This document shows positions 44,011-52,259 of a stretch of 64,000 nt of DNA, in pieces. The stretch is from positions 921,001 through 985,000 of the forward strand of contig NZ_AP024907.1 of assembly GCF_024347135.1 (NCBI RefSeq). The letters run 5' to 3'. The translations under genes and the position numbers were made by a program. Below the pieces are notes generated by a model that ran no database searches, was not told the origin of the DNA, and saw only the letters and a program-made list of their open reading frames with translations. This stretch comes from Vibrio spartinae. GTDB lineage: Bacteria; Pseudomonadota; Gammaproteobacteria; Enterobacterales; Vibrionaceae. Each line of letters begins with the position of its first letter. Positions within the stretch are counted from its first letter, which is position 1.

Positions 44011-44547
44011 ATGATGAAAGTAATCACCGGGACTGTATTGACTCTAAGCTTGTTTGCGTTTGGTTCAGCTCAAGCATTTGATATAACAAGTCAGGACATT
44101 CAAGAAGGCCATCCGATGGCGAAGACCTTTGAATATAATCAGTGGGGTTGTAACGGGGGAAATCAATCTCCTCACCTGAGTTGGAAAGATGCACCCGCTG
44201 GCACGAAGAGTTTTGCAATAACAGCCTATGATCCGGATGCACCTACCGGTAGCGGCTTTTGGCACTGGATCGCATTCAACATTCCAGCGTCGGTGAAAGA
44301 ACTACCACGCGGAGTCAACATTAAAGCGTTGGGGGGAAATGAAGTTCGAATCGATTACGGCACCGTTGGCTTCGGTGGTGCTTGCCCTCCCAAAGGGGAC
44401 GGTATGCACCGTTACCAATTTACCATTTGGGCATTGCCAACAACAAAAATGGAACTGGATGAAAACACGCAAGCGGCTGTGGTCGGTTTTACGTTGAATC
44501 GTATGGCGTTGGGCAAGGCAACGTTAACGGCGACTTATACACGTTAA
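44011..44547 (+). CDS. YbhB/YbcL-type PEBP-family protein, periplasmic
   Basis: 178 residues. Signal peptide MMKVITGTVLTLSLFAFGSA with cleavage after AQA; then the phosphatidylethanolamine-binding-like fold with SPHLSWKDAPAGTKSF, AYDPDAPTGSGFWHWIAFNIP and HRYQFTIWAL. Bacterial members are called Raf-kinase-inhibitor-like proteins; ligand unknown. AGGA before ATG 44011 fixes the start. An AraC regulator follows 19 bases later, probably in the same transcript. Confidence 0.88.
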   Translation: MMKVITGTVLTLSLFAFGSAQAFDITSQDIQEGHPMAKTFEYNQWGCNGGNQSPHLSWKDAPAGTKSFAITAYDPDAPTGSGFWHWIAFNIPASVKELPRGVNIKALGGNEVRIDYGTVGFGGACPPKGDGMHRYQFTIWALPTTKMELDENTQAAVVGFTLNRMALGKATLTATYTR

Positions 44548-44566
44548 TATAGATAAAAAAGGGGAC

Positions 44567-45349
44567 ATGATGAATCATCAATATAAAGTCACTCTATTTC
44601 GAGCAGAGCAACCCCAAAAGCTTAGAAATGTAAAGCTTCATTCCCCGAGTATTATTCAAATTATTACTGGCAGTAAGCGCCTGCATTGGCGGGATTCAGC
44701 TCTAGACGTTTCCCACTCTGAGTTATTGTTGTGTGAAGCTTCTGCATCATTGAGTTTCGAGAATCTACCACAAGGGCGCTTTCTTTCTAGAATGTTCAGC
44801 TTCTATTGCTTACCGAGTGATGCGATGATTGAACTGAGCAAGAGTCATGCTCAAAGAAACCCAATACCCATCGTGGCGTCTAATCACGCGTTACAAGACA
44901 CCCTTAATGCACTGTTCTTGTTCGACCAACATAACATGAGTAAAGAGACTCAATTTTATTGGGTCAATGGGCTTTATCAGCAGTTGGCCGAGCGTGGTGC
45001 GTTACATTGTCTATTTACGAGTGTGAATACCACTTTTAGCCAAAGATTGAGTCGTTATTTAGCGGATGCTCCGAGTGAGGAGCATTCATTAGATGCGGTA
45101 GCACAGCATTTTGCTATCAGCCGTTCAACCATGATTAGAAAACTGAAACAAGAAGGAACCCAGTATAGACAAGTCTTGGTCGATGTGCGGTTAAATCATG
45201 CACTTCACTTAATGCAAGATGGTCAAAATAACGTCGCAATGTTAGCTCAGTTGTGTGGCTATCAATCTGAAGGGCGTTTTAGTCAACGTTTCAAAGGAAA
45301 ATTCGGTCTGACGCCAAGTGACTATATTAAAACGGTAGTTGTTCAATGA
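44567..45349 (+). CDS. AraC-family transcriptional regulator
   Basis: 260 residues. C-terminal double HTH: LDAVAQHFAISRSTMIRKLK and VAMLAQLCGYQSEGRFSQRF, ending FGLTPSDYIK. N-terminal sensor half is poorly conserved (ASLSFENLPQGRFLSRMF). It follows the PEBP gene closely, and may regulate it or a distant target. Confidence 0.88.
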   Translation: MMNHQYKVTLFRAEQPQKLRNVKLHSPSIIQIITGSKRLHWRDSALDVSHSELLLCEASASLSFENLPQGRFLSRMFSFYCLPSDAMIELSKSHAQRNPIPIVASNHALQDTLNALFLFDQHNMSKETQFYWVNGLYQQLAERGALHCLFTSVNTTFSQRLSRYLADAPSEEHSLDAVAQHFAISRSTMIRKLKQEGTQYRQVLVDVRLNHALHLMQDGQNNVAMLAQLCGYQSEGRFSQRFKGKFGLTPSDYIKTVVVQ

Positions 45350-45438
45350 GATTTTTAGCTCAAATGAATAACAATGCGCCATTCAAGAACGACGGAAGAA
45401 GCCTTAAATTGTACTCATTCAGATCTGATCGCTAGCTA

Positions 45439-46317
45439 CTAGGGTGCGATCCTCCCCCGACAAACCCGCTCGGTTATCTCCCGCAATTTATCCACTTCAC
45501 TTTGTAAATACGTCAGCTCTTCGGCGGTGATTTCATAATGCTCGGAATAACGGGCATCGATGTAGGCGCGTTTGAGGCGCTGGAAGCTGCGGCGGTGGAA
45601 CTTGTTTTCCATCGGGAATAGTTCGGCAAAGGCCGGATCTTGCTGGGCACACATCGAGCGCAGGCTTTCAATATTGTGCGTTTTAGGCAGATAGTTAGTA
45701 CACACTAATAGGGTGCAGGCGAACAGGCGTTCGGTTGCTTGGTGGAGCATGAATGCAGAAAGATTGATGTCATCATCTTCAAGGCTCAATTGATAATGTT
45801 TGTAGTAGTTTCCTGCACTTTTAAACCAATGGTTGAAATGTGTTTCGGCAATCACTCGAAATTCTGCTTCGCTTAAATTCCCCGGTGTGGGTAGCTCTCG
45901 CTTATCGGCGCTGAACAGTTCAATGCCTTGTTCACGAATATCAGCAAAAAAGTAATGACCTTGCTGGAGTTGCTGATGGACTTCATTGAGCGTGTGGACG
46001 ATCAAACCGAGTGGGGCAGAGGTAACCCGACGCGCGATCTGCTCTTCGGCGCTGTGCCACACCGCGTACTCTTCGACCAATGATGAGCGGTTGACGATCA
46101 CCAGAATATCGTAGTCGCTGATATAACCGTTGGGCCGGTCGCTAACCCAAGTCCCTTTGGCATAGCTGCCGAACAGGATAATTTTAAGAATCCGAAACTC
46201 AGCCTTGCTACCATTTTTGTTGCGCAGAAAATCATCCAGCGTATCGCGTAATACGGTGGTGATGGTGTGAAGTTCTTGTTGCTTCCGCTCCGGGAGGTGG
46301 TCGAGTGCTGTTTTCAT
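45439..46317 (-). CDS. Fused nucleotidyltransferase (MNT) - HEPN domain protein
   Basis: 292 residues. The N-terminal half has the minimal nucleotidyltransferase motif FGSYAKGTWVSDRPNGYIS-DYDIL (GS, then the D-x-D pair). The C-terminal half is HEPN: NLSAFMLHQATERLFACTL and KRAYIDARYSEHY, where Arg and His give the R-x4-6-H nuclease-type motif. Separate MNT and HEPN genes make toxin-antitoxin pairs in which MNT AMPylates HEPN; here both are in one chain, a form common in vibrios and enterobacteria. It opens the accessory region. Activity uncertain. Confidence 0.85.
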   Translation of the reverse strand: MKTALDHLPERKQQELHTITTVLRDTLDDFLRNKNGSKAEFRILKIILFGSYAKGTWVSDRPNGYISDYDILVIVNRSSLVEEYAVWHSAEEQIARRVTSAPLGLIVHTLNEVHQQLQQGHYFFADIREQGIELFSADKRELPTPGNLSEAEFRVIAETHFNHWFKSAGNYYKHYQLSLEDDDINLSAFMLHQATERLFACTLLVCTNYLPKTHNIESLRSMCAQQDPAFAELFPMENKFHRRSFQRLKRAYIDARYSEHYEITAEELTYLQSEVDKLREITERVCRGRIAP

Positions 46318-46330
46318 CGCGGTTATCCTA

Positions 46331-46803
46331 CTATGAGCCGTGGGTAAAACAAACCGTTACCGCGTCGGGCGGGGGTGTTTTTGCTGATGAGTTTTTGCTG
46401 ATGATTTGCGGTTTTGTCATGGTAATGCCCGGCTGTGATTTGATGTTGGCATCATGAGCGATGATGTTGGCAGTGGCGATATACGCAGGGTCACTTTGCG
46501 ACACAATTCGGGAAAAATCATACTTTTCTAATGCTTGTGAGGGATATATTGCGCTGATATTTTGCACAACTACATCACGTAAGACCACGGGAATAAAAAG
46601 CATACCCACACCATAGCCAGTGCAGCCACATCATGATGTCAATTTTGTAACCTCTTTTGAACGAACGATGAACAACCAAGGGATAAATGAAACTATAAAT
46701 AACTAAGAATCCACCGACACTCATTCCTGATATTAAGGGGTCTCCCCTGTGTTCACCATAAAGATCCAAAGAGAATTGATGAGTGAATGCACAATTTCAG
46801 CTT
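46331..46803 (-). pseudogene. Decayed, frameshifted membrane-protein gene
   Basis: A start-less frame from about 46803 reads GEHRGDPLISGMSVGGFLVIYSFIYPLVVHR... with two hydrophobic stretches and then terminates; the next frame continues from 46609 (IPVVLRDVVVQNISAIYPSQ, FSRIVSQSDPAYIATANIIAHDANIKS) to 46331. One frameshift joins them into a plausible inner-membrane protein with a periplasmic tail. The 5' end is missing. Family not recognised. Confidence 0.5.
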
Positions 46804-47004
46804 TTGAGTCATCACTGTTGGCTTCGTCGTTATGGTCAGAGAAGCGCTCTAGTTATGCGAATGCGAGTCAACTTGAGCCATGCTTTCTTCAGGAAGATAG
46901 GTACAGGCATGAAAGTACAGATGAACATCACAGGAGGGGGTGATTAAAACTAGCAAAATTATGCAATCTTAATTAATCTGATCTCATAATTGTTAGATTT
47001 TGAG

Positions 47005-48384
47005 ATGAAATTTATGTCAGGTAAGTATTTATCACCACCAGAGTGTCCGTTTCATACAATTAGTGACGTTTTGTTTGAGATTGGTAAGCAGGGGCTTAAT
47101 CCTAACGACTATAAGGATTACATCACGCCATTTTCTGATGATTACTATTCATTTAATGAATTTCGACGTAGGGTCAAGTCTGGCTTAGAAGTCAAATATT
47201 GTTGGTGGCTAACCCGTCTGTCCAGAGATAGCACCTTAATCGATCTAACACCCTTAGAAGATAAACCATTGCCTCCAGACTTGCCTGCGCAAGTGATTCA
47301 AGCGCTATTAAATTCCCAAGACTATACACAATATTGCCGATTCAACAATTTGCATGAGTTTGGCCGCGTGTTATCGCAGATTGATCGGTATACCACGCAT
47401 AGTGCCATGCTGGGCATCCTAGAACAAATTGGTGAGCGAGCGCATTTTGAGCATTTAGCGAATAATCTAGTGGATGATGAGGCGATATCGAGCAGTCAAT
47501 TAGAAGGCGCTGCCACAACGACAATCCTTGCGAAAGAAATGATTAGAAAAAAAAGGAAGCCTCGTACTGACGATGAACGGATGATTTTTGGAAACTTTGA
47601 CCTAATGCAAAATGTCTGGGAGCTTAAGGATGAGCCGTTTAGCATTGCGTTGATCAGAAACTTACACAGCGCAGGAACGAAAACGTTAGATCAAGAAAAA
47701 TATACATCAGGCTTATTTAGAACGACGGATGATGTTGCGGTTGTTGATGCTGAAGGGGAGGTTGTTCATCAACCCCCCAAACACGATGACATTGAGAGAT
47801 TACTCACTCGGGTCGTGAATTGGTTAAACTCCAATGGCAGTGGCGTTCATCCTGTTATTCAAGCTATCACACTTCACTTTGTCATCGGTTATGTCCACCC
47901 ATTTCGAGATGGTAACGGGAGAGTTGCTAGGGCTTTGTTCTATTGGTATATGTTTAAATCTGGTTATACAGGTTTTCGTTATATTGCGATATCAGCATTA
48001 CTTAAAAAAGCCCCAATTCAATATGGTGTGAGCTACCTAGATACGGAGCACGATAACTTAGATCTAACGTACTTTATTCAATACCAGTTAAAAGTGATCG
48101 GTCGTGCTATTGATGAGTTTATTTCCGTTTATGAACGAGCGGCACAACGAATGCAGGAATTAGAAGAGCGATATTCTGGCTTAGAAGATATCGAGAGAAA
48201 GATCATTGGATTTGTCTCTGGTGAGCCTCGTTACCGTAAACAGCCAACGGTAACAGCGAGGGAAGTCGAGAATTTACTTGGTATTAGCTATAACAGCGCG
48301 AAGCAAAAACTTGATGATATGGCCACAGCAAGAATACTAAAATCGGAGAAAATTGGTAAATCCACAGAATATTTCTTAGCGTGA
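47005..48384 (+). CDS. Fic-domain protein (putative protein AMPylase) with C-terminal wHTH
   Basis: About 459 residues. Fic core motif HPFRDGNGRVAR (about residue 298) with the catalytic His and nucleotide-binding GNGR intact; an inhibitory-helix motif SSSQLEGA about 130 residues upstream matches (S/T)xxxE(G/N), so the protein is probably self-inhibited (class II). The last 70 residues form a winged HTH (TAREVENLLGISYNSAKQKL). This Fic/wHTH layout is widespread and thought to AMPylate DNA gyrase or self. ATG 47005 or 47014 could be the start; neither has a strong ribosome site. IS debris follows immediately. Confidence 0.88.
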   Translation: MKFMSGKYLSPPECPFHTISDVLFEIGKQGLNPNDYKDYITPFSDDYYSFNEFRRRVKSGLEVKYCWWLTRLSRDSTLIDLTPLEDKPLPPDLPAQVIQALLNSQDYTQYCRFNNLHEFGRVLSQIDRYTTHSAMLGILEQIGERAHFEHLANNLVDDEAISSSQLEGAATTTILAKEMIRKKRKPRTDDERMIFGNFDLMQNVWELKDEPFSIALIRNLHSAGTKTLDQEKYTSGLFRTTDDVAVVDAEGEVVHQPPKHDDIERLLTRVVNWLNSNGSGVHPVIQAITLHFVIGYVHPFRDGNGRVARALFYWYMFKSGYTGFRYIAISALLKKAPIQYGVSYLDTEHDNLDLTYFIQYQLKVIGRAIDEFISVYERAAQRMQELEERYSGLEDIERKIIGFVSGEPRYRKQPTVTAREVENLLGISYNSAKQKLDDMATARILKSEKIGKSTEYFLA

Positions 48385-48404
48385 GAATTGAAATTAGAAC
48401 AAGG

Positions 48405-48459
48405 CATCGTGTTCGTTAGTTGTAAGCCTTCTCGCTTCATTAAGCGACGAACTTTGAAG
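48405..48459 (-). pseudogene. Fragment of a second IS3-type transposase
   Basis: On the minus strand reads FKVRRLMKREGLQLTNTMP, the HTH_21 region at the start of IS3-family OrfB. It is unlike the OrfB of the intact element nearby and is truncated on both sides. Confidence 0.6.
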
Positions 48460-48462
48460 CGA

Positions 48463-48585
48463 CCAGAGCAGATATTTTTGATTATATCGAACGGTTCCAT
48501 AATCCAAGAATGCGACATAGACTGGCGAATCAAAACAGCAAGTTTACGTCTTTACTAAACCGTCCGTGAAAACGGGGCAGAACCC
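48463..48585 (+). mobile_element. Right-end remnant of the same IS3-family element as 54349-55570
   Basis: 123 bases match the orfB 3' end and terminal repeat of the full copy with only a few changes, but on the opposite strand. It encodes the last 35 or so residues of the transposase ([19 protein letters not shown]...) and ends in the repeat ACGGGGCAGAACCC. The rest of the element is gone. Confidence 0.85.
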
Positions 48586-48838
48586 GAACACTGCCAAAGT
48601 CTATAAGTACGGGTGATCCTTCTGTTGTCTGGATTTACCTTCAAATAGGAGGCAAATCACACCGTAAAAACATTATTTCGACAGTAAACCTCATGTATAA
48701 TTTCGAGTGATATCAGAGAATTTATCTTAAATTTATTACCTTTAGTAATATGAACCAGAGGTATGTCGAAAATATTAATTACGTCAATATGTTAATGATC
48801 TCGGTGCCCACTGGATGCTTGCAAGTTGGAAGGTCTAT
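48586..48838. other. Intergenic stretch before the Tle-like gene
   Basis: No firm gene. A 30-codon frame (48750-48842) ends in an ATGA overlap with the next start, but lacks a ribosome site; translational coupling is possible though unproven. Confidence 0.35.
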
Positions 48839-50125
48839 ATGAAACTACATATTTTTTACAACGGTACAGACTCTAATTATGAAAGCGATTTTAGAGAGCA
48901 AGGACGTTTCATCCATGGGGAAATCGTTTCACGGTTTGGGAAGTATGCCAAAGACGTACCTAGGCAAAGTGACAATGTATTACGTATAAATGGTGTCGGT
49001 GGTAGTAAAGGCGGAAACGCCATATCAAGTGGAGCAGGTACAGCTTTTGGCGTGCAAATGAGAAGTGATGTACAAGATATTGTTACATTTGTCATGAATA
49101 CAAGAACAACAATGAAAGCGGCGATTCAACAAGGGCACAGTCACGATACTGAGCTCGTTGTAACGATGATGGGATGGAGTCGAGGTGGTATTGGTTGTAT
49201 TTATGCGGCTAACATGGTGTCAAAAGTTTGGTGTGAACTTGATAAATTCGATAGTGCTCCTATCGTTCTCAAGATAAAAATCGTAGCAATGGATCCGGTA
49301 TCAGGGGGCGGTACCAATGTACGAGCGCTGGATATGGGGTGGTTGGATCTTGCTGTTATGTCAACCGTTACGTGGATATCAAGTTATACACATCAGTTTG
49401 GCGAAACGGTTGTCAACAATTTGAAAAAGCTCAACAATCAATTTGTTAATTGGTGGGAACTTCCTGAGTATGTCACTGAATACCATGGCTTTTATGCGCA
49501 TGACGAACGCTCTGCTGGTTTTGCCACCACAATGCCGACGATGACCGGGTTAGTTGATAACCGAAGTTTTCACCTTTACGGTGTACCTGGTACGCATTCA
49601 ACTTTGGTCGGTAATCTATACCCTTACGGTGGAGGGAAGGCCGCGACAAATGGCGCTCCATCTCAAGTAGGACTACACATTTACCGCTCAGTGGTTAGAA
49701 AGGTCGCTCAGCTGATGGATGCTTGGCATGTTGAGTTTCACGCAGATTATGTACGGTGGCTACAATCACTCAATATTCATGAAGATCTAACGATTGCAGG
49801 TGTGCCAGTGATCACTCTCGAAGAGCTCGCGCATTACAAATCTGAAGCGCAACTTGTTTCTATCGTACCTAGTTTTTTTAATCCTTTAAATCAAAAGGAT
49901 GTCGGACCGCTCACCGATGGACGAGGAGTTTATATCGGTGGGAACAAACAAGATCGGAAGTGGAAACCAGCAAGCACTATTTCACAATTTATGAATGAAC
50001 AAAATACCAAGTCATCCGTAGACAGCATGTGGCAGTGGATTGTTGGCAGCGAAACAAAGCTAGAAAAGCTCGGTGGTAATGTACAAGCGCATGATTATAA
50101 TTTTGCTGATTCTGATTGGACATGA
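48839..50125 (+). CDS. Alpha/beta hydrolase resembling DUF2235/Tle1-type phospholipase effectors
   Basis: 428 residues. The N-terminus KLHIFYNGTDSN parallels the GTwN start of DUF2235. The nucleophile elbow is MMGWSRGGIGC (GxSxG), an acid is suggested by VAMDPVSGG and a catalytic His by YGVPGTHSTLVG, in the order Ser-Asp-His. The C-terminal 120 residues are not recognised. GGAAGG precedes ATG 48839. Such enzymes are often type VI secretion phospholipase effectors, but no VgrG, PAAR or obvious immunity lipoprotein is adjacent, so secretion is speculative. Confidence 0.65.
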   Translation: MKLHIFYNGTDSNYESDFREQGRFIHGEIVSRFGKYAKDVPRQSDNVLRINGVGGSKGGNAISSGAGTAFGVQMRSDVQDIVTFVMNTRTTMKAAIQQGHSHDTELVVTMMGWSRGGIGCIYAANMVSKVWCELDKFDSAPIVLKIKIVAMDPVSGGGTNVRALDMGWLDLAVMSTVTWISSYTHQFGETVVNNLKKLNNQFVNWWELPEYVTEYHGFYAHDERSAGFATTMPTMTGLVDNRSFHLYGVPGTHSTLVGNLYPYGGGKAATNGAPSQVGLHIYRSVVRKVAQLMDAWHVEFHADYVRWLQSLNIHEDLTIAGVPVITLEELAHYKSEAQLVSIVPSFFNPLNQKDVGPLTDGRGVYIGGNKQDRKWKPASTISQFMNEQNTKSSVDSMWQWIVGSETKLEKLGGNVQAHDYNFADSDWT

Positions 50126-50525
50126 GCCTTATTGTTGCGACTTCTGATAAGCCATCGAAATTATTGTATTTTTTCAGTTTGCTGAATATCTGCGTAACAG
50201 TTGCACAATGGTTACTGCATCTCTTCTTCAGATTTTTTAGGCTTTGCTGAGGGCTAAATCCAGAATGATTCTGCATTTAGCTCTAAGCATATTTAGAGCC
50301 TTTTCAGATATGCGTGTCTGTCCACTGACCCTTTAGCGGTTCAGTCTGCATCGGGATGGCAGATATTGCCCAACTCACCCATTAAAAAATATCATGCCAA
50401 TTTTGATTTTCCCTATCACTCTATTTTTATAACACAAACTACGAAAATGATTATAATACGTCATATAATTCATTGGCTTTGGATCATGGATACGAAGTTG
50501 AAAGTCATAGGGAGCATAAATAAAA
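50126..50525. other. 400-base intergenic region
   Basis: Apart from a terminator-like hairpin at 50280-50305 I see no gene or element here. The expected position for an immunity gene of the preceding hydrolase is empty. Confidence 0.5.
50280..50305 (+). terminator. Terminator-like hairpin
   Basis: GCTCTAA and TTAGAGC pair around a short loop, followed by CTTTTC. Placed after the hydrolase gene on the plus strand. Short T run, moderate strength. Confidence 0.5.
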
Positions 50526-51269
50526 ATGGATAAAATAGTTCAAATATCAGATATACACTTTTGTATGAAAGATAAAAGTCACAGTTCTAGGGATAATTTA
50601 TCTTTAGTGTTAAACAAAATTAATGGTTTATATCATGAATATATTTTAGTGCTTTCTGGCGACCTGGTGATGAAAGCGGATAGTGCTCATTATATGGCGC
50701 TTTATCAATATATCAGGGCGTTTACTCGCAATGAAATATACGCTATTCCCGGTAATCATGACGACATAGCCTTAATGAAGAAGTTAGCTATACAAGAAGA
50801 GTTTTTTAAAATTCAGGATCTTCTAGAGATAGGCATTAATGATATTGTTTTCTTAGATTCTAGTGAAAAAGGAGAACATCTCGGCGGAGGAAAGATAGAT
50901 CTTGCTTATTTTGAAGCGATAAAGTCTAAGCTTAGAGAAAATTCGAATAAGATCATCTTTATTCATCATCCCCCTTTTAAAATTGGAGCGGAGTGGTTTA
51001 AGAAGATATGTCTTGATAATGGTGATTTATTGATGAAATCGCTATCGGAAATAAATAATTTAAAATATCTTGCTTATGGGCATTGTCATAACTACTTTAT
51101 CGAAGAAAGAGAAAATACGGTATTCCTATCATGTCCGTCGTCATGGGTTCAGTTTGATCATACTGAGCATCATGAAACAAAGTATGATCAACAAAAAGAG
51201 ATTGGATTTAACGTTTTTCATCTGTCCGATGATATCTCTCATGAGACAGTAACAATATCTGTTTGTTGA
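50526..51269 (+). CDS. Calcineurin-like metallophosphoesterase (CpdA-like)
   Basis: 247 residues with all family motifs: Asp9-x-His11 in QISDIHF, LSGDLVM, IPGNHDD, FIHHPPFK and YGHCHNY. This set belongs to the CpdA/class III cyclic-nucleotide phosphodiesterase branch, which hydrolyses cAMP or other phosphodiesters with two metal ions. It is AT-rich compared with the metabolic genes and stands alone next to the ssrA-end duplication. It could be an accessory enzyme rather than the chromosomal CpdA. Confidence 0.82.
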   Translation: MDKIVQISDIHFCMKDKSHSSRDNLSLVLNKINGLYHEYILVLSGDLVMKADSAHYMALYQYIRAFTRNEIYAIPGNHDDIALMKKLAIQEEFFKIQDLLEIGINDIVFLDSSEKGEHLGGGKIDLAYFEAIKSKLRENSNKIIFIHHPPFKIGAEWFKKICLDNGDLLMKSLSEINNLKYLAYGHCHNYFIEERENTVFLSCPSSWVQFDHTEHHETKYDQQKEIGFNVFHLSDDISHETVTISVC

Positions 51270-51349
51270 GTTATCGGTTGTGTGCCACCTTGTCCATGAG
51301 AACACATCAGGAATGTTGAAACCATTAAGTACATGTTTATTTAGATAAG

Positions 51350-51403
51350 AAAAAGATGCCCGAGGATGTCTCTTTTATGATTTGGTGGAGCTGGCGGGAG
51401 TTG
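51350..51403 (-). repeat. Duplicated 3' end of ssrA (distal attachment site of an island)
   Basis: The last 27 bases (51377-51403) are identical to 55691-55717, the tmRNA acceptor/T-arm end and 6 bases beyond; the remaining 27 resemble the ssrA terminator at 55663-55690 with a few changes. Such direct repeats of a tmRNA 3' end arise when an element integrates at ssrA by site-specific recombination. Confidence 0.85.
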
Positions 51404-51755
51404 GGTATATGTATCATCCCATACCAGCAAGGCTCTTGGAGTATTAACTCTAATTTTGTGTTACTTAGCATGTTACATAAAAATCCTACTTAAAAGGGAA
51501 CTGAACAGCCGTCCTTTATGTATTCTGGTTCGATTTTAAAGGCTTTATATTTCAAAATATTCTAAGTGATTCATGTTAGAGGAGCTTTTATAGGTGATTG
51601 ATAAAAGCAGCACATGGCATTATCAAAAATTAAGCTAATGTAACCAAAACTACTCACATTACCTATTTCTAGTTGTTAGTGTAACAAAGGTTACTCATAA
51701 CTTTCTTTCTTGAATAGTGATATCAAAACGTTGAGTTTTACTTCTACTTTAACGT
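51404..51755. other. Intergenic stretch between attachment site and hip-type genes
   Basis: No gene supported and no integrase. Contains two copies of a GTAAC ... TACTCAYA repeat (51640-51658 and 51681-51699). Confidence 0.5.
51640..51700. repeat. Two GTAAC-N-TACTCAYA repeats downstream of the XRE gene
   Basis: GTAACCAAAACTACTCACA and GTAACAAAGGTTACTCATA lie 40 bases apart. The same composite recurs upstream of hipA (53668-53685). Candidate binding sites for the XRE partner. Confidence 0.5.
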
Positions 51756-52259
51756 TTACTCGTCATGACAGTTAAGTGCGGAATTTAGTAGGTTAGTCGA
51801 TATTGGTACTAGCCCTACTTTTAGTCCAAATGGCTTGAATACTTTATCGAGAATATCAGTTTTGAAAGTACCTCGATCATTCTCAATCTCAGATATAGTT
51901 TTTCTGGAAACCCCAACCATTTTGGCAAAGGTATCTTGTTTGACACCTAACACGTTTATCCTAAGCTCCTTGAGAGCGAATCCTTGTGTTAGTTCATTCA
52001 TAAGCAACGATCTAATAACTCTATTTATCTTATGTTTTCTTTCGGATACTGATATTGGTTGTACGTTTTTAGGCGTACGCTTTGCCACTTTTTCAATCTG
52101 ATCAATCGAGGTTTGAGCATGCTCTTTTTGTATTGTAATTGCTGCACTTAAGTGTTCTTTATTCAAACGAAGTCGGGAGATTGCATCATGTACAGATTCT
52201 GCCGAAGTGTTTAGAGAAAGCCGATCTAATCGGTTTAAACTGTCGGTGTTAGAACTCAT
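51756..52259 (-). CDS. XRE-family HTH protein, partner of the HipA-like kinase
   Basis: 167 residues. The C-terminal third is an XRE/Cro HTH (KQDTFAKMVGVSRKTISEIE, GTFKTDILDKVFKPFGL). The N-terminal 90 residues are helical and Lys/Arg-rich, longer than in classical HipB. Its ATG overlaps the hipA stop (ATGA), so the two are coupled with toxin first, the reverse of E. coli hipBA. It is expected to bind HipA and repress the operon. Confidence 0.82.
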   Translation of the reverse strand: MSSNTDSLNRLDRLSLNTSAESVHDAISRLRLNKEHLSAAITIQKEHAQTSIDQIEKVAKRTPKNVQPISVSERKHKINRVIRSLLMNELTQGFALKELRINVLGVKQDTFAKMVGVSRKTISEIENDRGTFKTDILDKVFKPFGLKVGLVPISTNLLNSALNCHDE

